A stretch of DNA of 13,132 nucleotides, from assembly GCA_029747585.1 (NCBI GenBank), contig JAPEVF010000745.1, positions 9,112 to 22,243 of the forward strand. The letters are read 5' to 3'. Source of the DNA: Pleurotus djamor (lineage: Eukaryota; Basidiomycota; Agaricomycetes; Agaricales; Pleurotaceae). Made by a program: the position numbers and the translations under genes. Below the pieces are notes generated by a model. The model had not been told where the DNA came from. It made no database searches and saw only the letters and a list, made by a program, of their open reading frames with translations. Positions 1 through 7,699 of this stretch are shown piece by piece (position 1 is the first letter of the stretch; every line of letters begins with the position of its first letter).

Positions 1-48
1 TNNCNANANCNTCNTGANNNTCAGTCNAGTNNTTNTCNTATGNTNNNG

Positions 49-1046
49 CAGCAACCTTGAGAATAACACACCGTCTCAAATTAGCCTCCCGTGGTGTTTC
101 CCTGATCTTCGCATCAGGCGATAATGGAGTTGGTGATGGTAACCCTGATCCGAACACGCAGAAATGCTACAGCAATGATGGACGCAACGTTCGTCGATTC
201 TCACCCTTGTTCCCAGCCACCTGCCCCTAGTAAGTCAGCTATGGCCATGGCTGCTCTCCATTTCGGTTCTGATCACCAATCCAGCGTAACCGCTGTTGGA
301 GGCACCAATGGCTACCCCGAAACTGCCGTTTACTTTTCTGGTGGAGGCTTCAGTAACTATGTAGGTTTCTATTATCTTCCACTATTTCCCCGCTTATCCC
401 AGAGATATCCCTGCCTAGTTCGCTCGTCCGTATTATCAGAATGAAGCCGTACTTGGATACCTCAATAAGCTTGGAGATATCTATCGAGGTCTATTCAATC
501 CGTGAGTTCCCGCTACGTCGTGTGAGGGCGTGCTGCATTCTGATCAAATGCTCTAGAGGTGGACGAGCCATCCCTGATGTAGCGGCACAAGGACGTCATT
601 ATGCAATCCACGTCAAGGGCAAATGGGCTTCCATAGGTGGCACTTCTGCAGCAGCCCCCGTCTTCGCCGCCGTGATATCCCTCCTCAACGACGCTCGCCT
701 CGCCCAAGGCAAGCCAGTACTAGGTTTCCTTAACCCGGCTCTTTACAGCCATGCTATTCCCGGCCTCCATGATGTCACCTCTGGGAATAATCCAGGATGT
801 GGAACTCCAGGGTTCTTTGTGTGTTCCGATCTTTTCGTTGCTTCAAAATTGGCTGATTATCTGTTTCATAGGCCGCAGATGGTTGGGATCCAGGTACGAC
901 TTCTGTTCAGATGCGAGTTGATCTTCTACTGAACACATCTTGTTTCGTTAGTTACTGGTCTGGGGACACCAAACTTCATCAAGTTGAAGGAACTCTTGAT
1001 TGATTATGTCGAAAACCCGGCCGCGATTGCACAAATATTGTCATAA
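49..1046 (+). CDS. Sedolisin-family (S53) tripeptidyl-peptidase-like protease, 3' part, 5' end outside window
   Basis: Sedolisins are serine-carboxyl peptidases, usually secreted and active at acid pH. Only the C-terminal part is here. Exons by eye: up to 229, 285-360, 419-501, 557-818, 872-893, 952-1046; the five introns are 53-58 nt and all splice in frame. Seen in the translation: the oxyanion-hole motif ASGDNGVGD, then VTAVGGT and [24 protein letters not shown], the catalytic serine motif [13 protein letters not shown] near 640-675, and the C-terminal calcium-site region [10 protein letters not shown] and [13 protein letters not shown]. The stop TAA is at 1044-1046. The catalytic Glu/Asp pair and the propeptide would lie upstream and are not visible; bases 1-48 are too ambiguous to read. 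No frameshift or stop is needed within the part seen, so the gene may be functional. Family call is firm; the exact substrate is unknown. Confidence 0.9.
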
Positions 1047-1187
1047 TCTGTATATAATGGGTCTCAACTATCTATACCCCTTGGCATATTGATATCCTAT
1101 CCTTATCTTGTCGCTAGTTCGCTTTGTGGAAATACCTACCAAACAACAAATTTGACACAATCTAGGAAGTATTACATAGTGATATGA

Positions 1188-1748
1188 TTAGAGTGGCTTC
1201 AAAGATCGAGTATAATTCGGAGGAGGCGAGTTGGTAAGTTGAATTTGCTGTAGTGAAGGATTGATGTAACCCTGTGGCATGTACACCGGGAATTCAACTA
1301 TGAATGGAGCGCTTGGCTGGACGATCGGCAACGACAAGGGCTTCGCAGGTGGCAGAGGCGGGACGTCGCCGAGGCGTGTATCGAAAGGAGTAGGGGTTAT
1401 TGCCAAGGCCTTTCGCCGACGGCGTTGGCGTATAAAGATCATTATGCAGATTAGGATGAATACGATCAGTGCTCCGCCTACGGCACCGAAGGCAATCATC
1501 ATGGTGGAAGTTTGTTTCGGTGTGGTGTCGTTTCCTGACTTTGGGGTTCCACTTTCCGGGCCATGTGGCAGGGTTGGCGACGATTGAGAGGTGGGTAGAG
1601 TTGTGACACGTGCGCTGGTGGAGGTTATCAATGAGTGGGTGAGTTGAACCATTACACAACGATCGACTTAGCGTACCTGGTCGTAGTAACATCCGTTAGA
1701 ACAGAGACAAAGATAGAAGCACGGCTGCGAGAAAATATGCTTCCGTCT
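1188..1748 (-). CDS. Single-pass membrane protein with Ser/Thr-rich stalk, 3' exons only
   Basis: The last exon (1614-1188) encodes 141 residues: a Ser/Thr/Pro-rich outer segment, a transmembrane helix (codons at about 1502-1431, MMIAFGAVGGALIVFILICI and on), a stop-transfer RQRRRRK, then a proline-rich cytoplasmic tail with PPLPP and SPPPNY. An upstream exon (1748-1677, 72 nt) joins through a 62-nt intron at 1676-1615 (GTACGC...CACCAG) in phase, extending the stalk with SVLTDVTTTSARVTT. A further 62-nt intron is likely at 1810-1749 (GTGAGT, CTGAAAC, TTAG). Before that the frame meets a stop and no ATG, and the repeat array begins about 60 bp on, so the 5' end is missing or lies beyond the array. 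This layout is common among fungal wall-sensor-like or mid2-like proteins, but I see no named domain. The last exon is well supported; the upstream exons are tentative. Confidence 0.55.
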
Positions 1749-1872
1749 CTAAGGATGCAGTTTCAGCTCACAAATACGTTCTTGATGTTGGGTATCAATA
1801 CGCTACTCACTTTGGCTCCGTAGCTGCGAGGATATACTATGGCTCGCTCGATGTGTCAAAAATAAAATAGGG

Positions 1873-2272
1873 CCCCCCGCAGATTCAACTAAGAAAAATC
1901 ACCCCCCGCAGAAAGCCAAGTCAGTGAGTTAGAATGATCATCGCCCCGCAGATAGACATACCTGGGACATGTTCCCCGCAGATAGTCATGTCTGAGTAGT
2001 GTCACCCGCAGATACAATTTGGTGAATCAAATTTGAGATGCCCCCCGCAGATAAGTCAAATAGCGCACCTTGTCGGAGCGCTCCCCGCAGATTGATAAGA
2101 TGACGCACCTAGTCGAGGTGCCCCCCGCAGAACATGGGATGTGACGGGCATGAGACAGCTAAGTCAGCTGCCCCCCCGCAGAAGGAGTGTGACATGGGTG
2201 TGACACCGTGGAATTGGATGACCCCCCGCAGAAGAGACTTTGAGGGAGTGGTTTTCAGACGTCCCCCGCAGA
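1873..2272. repeat. Interspersed CCCC(CC)GCAGA motif array, 11 copies, spacing in multiples of 10 bp
   Basis: The core GCAGA, preceded by a run of 3-7 C, starts at 1879, 1908, 1948, 1978, 2008, 2047, 2087, 2127, 2178, 2228 and 2268. Gaps between successive copies are 29, 40, 30, 30, 39, 40, 40, 51, 50 and 40 bp. The spacers are largely unrelated in sequence, though several begin GATA or contain short inverted repeats. The opposite strand reads TCTGCGGGG repeatedly. There is no long coding frame through it. It is not a CRISPR array: the repeats are about 10 nt and the host is a eukaryote. Nature unknown. Confidence 0.85.
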
Positions 2273-2280
2273 AGTTGAAA

Positions 2281-2640
2281 TAAATCATCCAAAAAATCAA
2301 GCAAAATTAATAATTAATTTGGCTTAGCAGAAGCATAAGCAGAAATTAAATGCTAAATATGGAAATAACAAACAGTTATCTTATCAAGGAAATATTTATC
2401 CGGATTCCGTCACACGTGTGGGGTATCGAGGTCTGAGGAGTCTCCTCCCCCTCCTCCCCTTCATACAAAATTGGTGAGGGACATTCTAAACAAATACCTT
2501 TGTGAATGTAGGTGGAAAACGTCGAAAAGTGATGAATCGGACTGGGATCCCAGTCCGATTCATCACCTGCCTAATTTGGACTTGAGCGCTTGAGCACTTG
2601 AACCTTCAATGTCCCCCACGACGAACCAACGGCACTATAA
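2281..2640. other. AT-rich intergenic DNA without a visible gene
   Basis: From 2281 to about 2400 the sequence is AT-rich with no open frame of note. It then holds the 10-bp palindrome CACACGTGTG (2411-2420), which contains an E-box CACGTG, a CT-rich stretch (about 2440-2460) and the long palindrome listed separately. Confidence 0.6.
2529..2566. repeat. 38-bp perfect palindrome
   Basis: Bases 2529-2547 (GTGATGAATCGGACTGGGA) are the exact reverse complement of 2548-2566, with no central spacer; the centre is a BamHI-like GGATCC. The flanks (A at 2528, C at 2567) do not continue the symmetry. It could extrude as a cruciform or fold as an RNA hairpin, or be two terminal inverted repeats joined end to end. 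Confidence 0.95.
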
Positions 2641-2644
2641 CTCT

Positions 2645-3702
2645 GCGGGTGCTCCCTCAATTTACTTGGTCTCTTTTTGCATATCCTGAATATATGGAGT
2701 GATAGTTCTCACCTGCCCCCAACAACGAGCTCCGGAGCATCTCCCACCATTTCTCCCCACCCTCTCCCCCTTGTACCAGAAAGGCGGCCCTAACTCCATG
2801 AGTTCTGGCCTAAATCACTCTCTTTCTTTCGCCAAAATTGACGATAGCACATCGTGGCACTCACCTGCACCAATCGCCATGCTCCGAGGCTTCCCAGGTC
2901 GTCTCTCTCCACTCTCGCCCCCTTGTACTTGCAAAAAATGCGATAACTGGGTGAGACTGAGTTCTTGCTTGATTCTCTTCATTTCTTTTGCAAACACTAA
3001 CGATGGGTCAGCTTAGCAAACGCTCGCGCTCGCCGCTGCGCTCTGAGGCTTCCCAGACTATCTCTGCCGTCCTCTCCCCTTGTACCACCAAAAATTGCGA
3101 TATTTTTGTGAGTTTTCGCTTGATTTACTGGTTCTCTCTTTCAGATACTCACGATAGACTGTCGTAGTAAACCTTCCCACTTGCTGTCACGACTCGGAGC
3201 GTCCCAGACCATTTCTCCCCACCCTCTCCTCCTGGTACCCAAACAGTGTGATAACTACGTAAGTTCTTGCCTGAATCACTCGTTCTCTTTTGCATACACT
3301 AACGATAGGTTATCGCAGCAAACCTTCGTACCAACTGCCGCGTTTCGAGGCTTCCCAGATTGCCTCTTCCCACCCTTTCCCCCGTGTACCGTAGTGGCAA
3401 AAAATGCGATAACTATGTGAGTTCTTGCTTGATTCTTTTACTCTCTTTTGCAAACACCCACGATAGGTCATCGTAGTCTGCACCTGGACTCGCCAGTGCG
3501 CTCCGGAGTTACCCTGACCGTCGCTCCCCACCCTCTCCCTCTTTTTACCAGAAAAATGCGATAAATTTGCGAGTTCTCCTTGGGATTTACTCGTTCTTTC
3601 TCGAAGACACTAACGATAATTTATTGTAGTCCACGCCCGCACTTGCCGTCATGCTACGGAGTCACCCAGACCATCTCTCCCCACCCTCTCCTCCTTGTAC
3701 TG
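2645..3702. repeat. Tandem array of about seven diverged ~150-bp units, most carrying an intron-like segment
   Basis: The landmark TGTAC (or its variant) after a CT-rich block recurs at 2772, 2924, 3081, 3234, 3385, 3544 and 3696, giving unit lengths of 152, 157, 153, 151, 159 and 152 bp. Each unit has the order: CTCCGAGGCTTCCCAGAC-like block, CTCCCCACCCTCTCC-like block, TGTACC, AAAAATGCGATAA, then GTGAGTTCTTGCTTGATT-like block, TTCTCTTTTGCAAACACTAA, CGATAG and TCGTAG. The second half looks like a spliceosomal intron. Units are clearly diverged from each other, so this is an old array. Putative exon parts are 91, 91, 98 and 92 bp, which do not keep one frame. Confidence 0.85.
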
Positions 3703-3943
3703 GTAGGTGAAGAACACCTCTCGCAACATCCCCAACACCTCTACTCCCGCCACCGACACAATCTCGCCTGGCCTCATTAACTCTCCCAGATCCCTAAATA
3801 TCCGAAACCGAAACTACCCGCAAACCCTAGGCCTAAGCTCCAATTGCGCTCGCGATACGTACCCCGTCAAAGGTTGGGCCCGCCTCCCCTCTACCTTCTA
3901 CCTCCGCTAGCCTCAACCGTCCATGCGAAGATGATAATGACGG
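3662..3943 (-). other. Coding-looking scrap on the minus strand, possible broken gene
   Basis: Reading on -, an open frame from 3943 ends at a possible donor GTACGT (3862), and a 49-nt intron (3862-3814, ending GGGTAG) joins it in phase 0 to a second open stretch that runs to a stop at 3664-3662. The second stretch reads FRDLGELMRPGEIVSVAGVE and then VLGMLREVFFTYQ, after which it enters repeat-array sequence. No ATG is visible at the start. I do not recognise the protein. It may be the remnant of a gene invaded by the array, or chance. Confidence 0.2.
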
Positions 3944-4025
3944 TCATGCATGATGGTATAAGACAAGGAGAACCCTTGCGAGATCGTGAGGGTTGAAGGT
4001 GTAGTACGAGTCTACGACAACACTG

Positions 4026-4033
4026 TATAAATA
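4026..4033 (+). promoter_or_regulatory. TATA-box-like site
   Basis: TATAAATA lies 36 bp before the ATG at 4069. It is the only support for a promoter here. Confidence 0.25.
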
Positions 4034-4068
4034 TATTCATATGAACGTAGATAAGATACATAGCAACT

Positions 4069-4258
4069 ATGATTTCGGGATACCGTGGCATTCCAACAAA
4101 GAGCTCTTCTCCCAAGCATACTAAGAGGTAAAGGACTGTTGGTTGAAGCAGGCAACGACAATGATGAAAGCAGCGACGAAGACTATTTGATTGATACTAG
4201 GGACGCCTGCGTCGTCAAAAACACCCTTGCTTGCCCTGTTGGATTGATAATTGATTAG
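4069..4258 (+). CDS. Possible tiny two-exon gene, 38 residues, unknown
   Basis: Exon 1 (4069-4127) starts MISGYRGIPTKSSSPKHTK and ends at AG|GTAAAG. A 73-nt intron (4128-4200, ending ATACTAG) joins it in frame to exon 2 (4201-4258), which contains two cysteines and ends GLIID. An alternative reading keeps the intron region as coding in another frame (GNDNDESSDEDYLIDT, an acidic stretch open from about 4075 to 4258). The two readings cannot both be right. No family is recognised. It does not end in a CaaX box, so it is not a typical mating pheromone. Confidence 0.2.
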
Positions 4259-4694
4259 CGTAAACATATAGTAGGGACAAGGTCTGGATCTGAGGCCTGT
4301 GGTGCAATCCTTGGATGGGTGCAGACACGGGGGTTGTGCAAGGTAATGAACAAGATAGATAGTGAGATAGGAGCGGGTAAAAAGATTGAAACGGGGGTGC
4401 GGAGAGGTTTGTGAAAGAGGTTGAGATTAGTTTGTCAGTAGAAAGCAAAGGGTGGGCAAGCTTTGAGCCTCCCGTATGATTCACACATTTCTCATCCGTT
4501 TGGTGTCCGTCAGTAGCGCCAAGCAACTGTAAGTCGATTTTATTACTCTGGAACAACGAGCACTACTCCTTAGCCAGTATAGAACACACGGTCAACGTTG
4601 TGGTCGTTGGTAAGGGGCTGTGGAGGAGAAGAGAGGGGGAGGTGCGGCGGGAAGGACCGAGCGGAGAAGAGTCGGAGTCACTCGATTGGGTGGG
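4259..4694. other. Intergenic stretch upstream of the kinesin gene
   Basis: No convincing gene or promoter element is seen. An open frame already runs from 4620 into the kinesin model without an ATG until 4695, so 4600-4694 may be 5' leader. Confidence 0.4.
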
Positions 4695-7098
4695 ATGGCG
4701 TGCTTCGGAGCCCAGATTTTCAAGTTACGAAGTGGTGACGTGGCGCCCCCGCCAAATAGTGTGAGAAAAGAGATTCGGGTATCTCGGAGATTACCAAAAA
4801 AGGCGAAGAAGGGGGTACAGAGACCTTGCAAGCAAGGTAATCTAAACAAGTATATCCGCCTATCCGAGCACCTTTCCTCCAAACCACTCCGTTTGGACGC
4901 GTTCAGAGGACACTTGGAGAAACTAGAAGCCTACCAACTCAAATTCACCACTCTCTTCGGACGGATAAAGGTACGTTCGCTACATGATGGACGATGGTGC
5001 GTGCAAGCGAGCCCAGCTGTGCGACATATCATTACGATCATGGTAGAGATACTCATCTACACTCAGCCTACGGCAAGCTCCGCCTCGGCAAGCTCGATTG
5101 CCACGGAGGATAACTCATTTTCCACTAGTACTTCGCCTGTAGTTTCCCTGTCTTCGCTTCACACACCAATTATGGACCAATTTCTGCTCGATAACACCCC
5201 GCTTTACCTCAAGCTCGTTGAGAGGTTCAAGCCGGCGGCGACCAGAACCGATGCGGCTGAGGATAAGGCAAAGCCAATCATAATCGGCGCTCGAATCCGA
5301 CCAATGATTGAAGAAGAAAGCTCAAACGGTGCCGTGGCTAGTGTTTACCCACGCGAGAGCGAGCCGGGAGTCCTTGACCTCCATGAGCTGCGTAAGAATG
5401 TGAGGGGAACTGCGGCGTTGAGCGTAAGTTTCTGCAAGTTACATGGGTGCTCATGCATCATGGCTAACCGAGAGCAAGTCATCCAGCTTCCTCGTGGACA
5501 AGGTTTTCTCCCCAAGCGATACTACCGATACGATTTACGATGGCCTTGTGCACCCTCTCGTGCCATGGGCGTGGTGCGGCGGTGTGAGCACTATTTTCGC
5601 CTACGGTCAGACCGGGTCAGGCAAAACCTACACTGTCAGCGGTCTGGAGCGTCTCGTTGCCCATGCTTTGTTTTCTGGAGCTTTAGAAGGCACTCGCAAC
5701 ATTTTCATCTCCATTGTCGAGTTGGCGGGAAACTCAGCCTCGGACCTTCTCACCGCTCGAAAGCCGGTTTCTATTCTGGAGGATTCATTCGGCACGACCC
5801 ATTTGGCCGGAGCGTCGGAATACCACGTTGTCGACTCAGCTTCGTTGATCAAGTATATCGACTACGCTGCCTCGTTGCGTCAAACCGCCTCGACGCAGAA
5901 GAATGACGCCTCTTCCCGGTCTCACTCTATCTGCAAGATCCGGCTCGAGAACCCTTCTCTCCCGCAAGCCGAGGACGGCCTGCTTTTCCTCGTCGACCTC
6001 GCAGGTTCCGAAGCGGCACGAGACGTGTCAGCGCATTCGTCTGAGAGAATGAAAGAGGCACGCGAAATCAACGCCAGTCTCTCCGTCTTGAAAGACTGCA
6101 TCCGGGGCAGTGCTAACCTAGATGGGCTCGGTGGACTGGTCAAATCAACACCTCCTGGTCGGAAGGCCTACATCCCCTTTCGTCAAACAGCCTTAACCAA
6201 GCTCCTGAAGCACGTTTTTGACCCAGCCGCGGGCCAGAGCTGCAAGACTGCCGTCATCGCGTGCCTCAATCCCAACCTTGCAGACGTAGCTGCCACCAAG
6301 AATACCCTGAGATACGCCGAGCTCTTGCGAATCACATCCCCAAAGGCAGTGCCACTGAAGTACGACCCAGCAAAGCCAGCCACCTGGTCAAATCAACAGC
6401 TCAAAGACTGGATCGTGAATAACGTAAGTCATTGGCTCACTTGCATTGTCAAGAATAAAAGGAGACTCAGCTCACAGTTGTCACAGTCAGGCGCACCGCC
6501 AGTATCCGCAGACCTACTCGCCCCATCCGAATCCGGCAAGCAGTTGCTTCGCTTGCCTGCTCCAGAGTTCATCGGCCGTTGCCTCAAAACACCAGACGTA
6601 TCGCAAGATCAGGCCGTAGCCTTCCAAGCCAAGTTCTGGAGACTCCACATCGATTCTCAGCGCACCCCTGCGGCCCACAACTCGCGAGGTCAAGATGACA
6701 AGCAATCTACCGATTCCTCGACTGAGCTGTCCGATGCTTGGGGACATTCCAGTCGCGAGCCTAAGCCGGAAATTGAGGCGCTTCCGTTCAAGAAACGCCT
6801 GCGTCCCGGCATGGTGGTCTCCTTAGCCCCTCTCCCTGAGGGATCCAGCCCTTTCATCAGTGCCACTGGCCGCAATCTCGTCATGCTGTTGTCTGAGGAG
6901 AACGTCATGGACTCGGCGGCGGAGGTGTCGGGTACCGACATGAAAGCCTACCGCTGTGCCTTTGTAGCGCCAGGAATCATGCCTGGGGCGTTTGAATTAC
7001 ATCCTTGGCTACAGATCGTGGTTCACGAGCGCTACTTGAAATCTGAGGTGATTCTTGAGTATGATTCGGCCACGCGATATTATTACGAGACTCTATGA
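4695..7098 (+). CDS. Kinesin motor protein, kinesin-13/KIF24-like
   Basis: Kinesins hydrolyse ATP on microtubules; kinesin-13 members depolymerise microtubule ends. Model of 729 residues: exons 4695-4970, 5067-5423, 5479-6423, 6487-7098, all joined in phase 0. Motor domain about residues 160-495: start KPIIIGARIRPM, P-loop GQTGSGKT (254-261), switch I NDASSRSH (353-360), switch II DLAGSE (384-389), then EINASLSVLKDCIRG, YIPFRQTALTKLLKHVF and NTLRYAE. The EIN-SL-LK-CIR and PFR--LT pattern and the internal motor position resemble kinesin-13/KIF24; subfamily is my inference. Residues 514-560 (W, LKDWIV, SG-LL-L--EF) resemble a SAM/pointed domain. The C-terminal about 100 residues are unassigned. 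The introns at 4971-5066 (96 nt) and 6424-6486 (63 nt) are multiples of three without stops and could be retained. The N-terminus is uncertain: ATG 4695 has a basic low-quality leader, and ATG 5040 would be the start if the first intron is not spliced. Confidence 0.85.
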
Positions 7099-7306
7099 AG
7101 CGCGCGTAGGTGGTATTGCATCATGTTACGGTAGTGATATTAGGAGCAATAGAATGACTTGCGTACCCAGGAGGGGGCCTTGGTGTTTTCTTACGATGGC
7201 AATTAGGGAGCGCTACCTTTCTCTCGCCAAGGCCAAGGCTGACCACATTCTGATCTCCGGCCACAACGGTGCCTCCAGGTGGACTGGTATCAAGTTGGTC
7301 ATCTAG
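7097..7306 (+). pseudogene. Glutamate synthase (GOGAT) fragment
   Basis: Codons 7226-7294 read AKAKADHILISGH-NGASRWTGIK. Glutamate synthases share AKAKADHI-(L/I)-SGHDGGTGASRWT-IK in the FMN-binding synthase domain. The fragment lacks the DGG-T part (nine bases gone, and D replaced by N) and ends three codons later with LVI and a TAG at 7304-7306. Weaker similarity may extend upstream: EARVGGIASCYG at 7097-7132 resembles the preceding SEVGVGIVASG, with about 95 bp of unrelated or intron-like DNA (GT at 7133, AG at 7206) in between. Full glutamate synthases exceed 1,500 residues, so this cannot work as an enzyme. It is a captured or residual piece, on the same strand as the kinesin and just after its stop. 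The core match is strong by eye; the upstream part is doubtful. Confidence 0.7.
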
Positions 7307-7373
7307 AAAGATACATACATACACGCGTTGACGCATCGTAATCGTAGGTCGTAATATTCGTAGAGTCGCGTAG

Positions 7374-7392
7374 TCATTGTCATTGTCATTGT
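7374..7392. repeat. TCATTG microsatellite
   Basis: Three tandem TCATTG units in the kinesin 3' flank. Confidence 0.8.
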
Positions 7393-7416
7393 AAAAAGTA
7401 CATGAAATTACAACAA

Positions 7417-7446
7417 GTGTGTGTGTGAGTGTGCGTGTGTGTGCGT
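7417..7446. repeat. GT-rich microsatellite
   Basis: An imperfect GT run with GA and GC interruptions, about 30 bp. Confidence 0.85.
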
Positions 7447-7496
7447 AGAATAACAATGATTTATGATCATGAATCATGAGGTATACAGACAAGGAT

Positions 7497-7524
7497 GGGG
7501 AGTGTGGGGAGTGGGGGAATGGGG
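7497..7524 (+). other. G-quadruplex motif
   Basis: Four G-runs of at least four bases (7497-7500, 7506-7509, 7513-7517, 7521-7524) with loops of 5, 3 and 3 bases. This satisfies the usual intramolecular four-tetrad pattern. It lies in a wider G-rich purine stretch, 7494-7550. Confidence 0.75.
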
Positions 7525-7670
7525 AGTGGAGAATGGGATGAGGGGCGTGATGTACAGATGCAGAGGAAGAGTCAAGAGTCAAAAGAAGGAACAGAAACAG
7601 AAACCCAGAGATGAAAACGTCCAAAAGAAACTGTTGCCGAGACCGAAAATACAATTACACAAGTACCAAA

Positions 7671-7690
7671 CGAAACGAAACGAAACGANC
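7671..7690. repeat. CGAAA pentanucleotide microsatellite, one N inside
   Basis: Four CGAAA units, the last with an N at 7689, so the copy number may be mis-assembled. Confidence 0.8.
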
Positions 7691-7699
7691 AAGCACCTT

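Noticed and set aside
1677..1748. Cysteine-rich alternative frame of the membrane-protein exon (CFYLCLCSNGCYYDQ)
   Set aside because: It ends in phase 0 at the donor, which does not match the phase 2 needed by the transmembrane exon; the Ser/Thr-rich frame does.
1873..2272. CRISPR array
   Set aside because: The host is a fungus, repeats are about 10 nt, spacers vary from about 19 to 40 nt and no cas genes exist.
2109..2300. Minus-strand open frame with repeated FCGG
   Set aside because: It is the translation of the C-run/GCAGA array; most copies are not spaced by multiples of three, so coding is not maintained.
7121..7654. Long minus-strand open frame of 177 codons opposite the kinesin 3' flank
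   Set aside because: It runs through the GT, TCATTG and G-rich microsatellites and lies antisense to the glutamate synthase fragment; its composition is repeat-driven.
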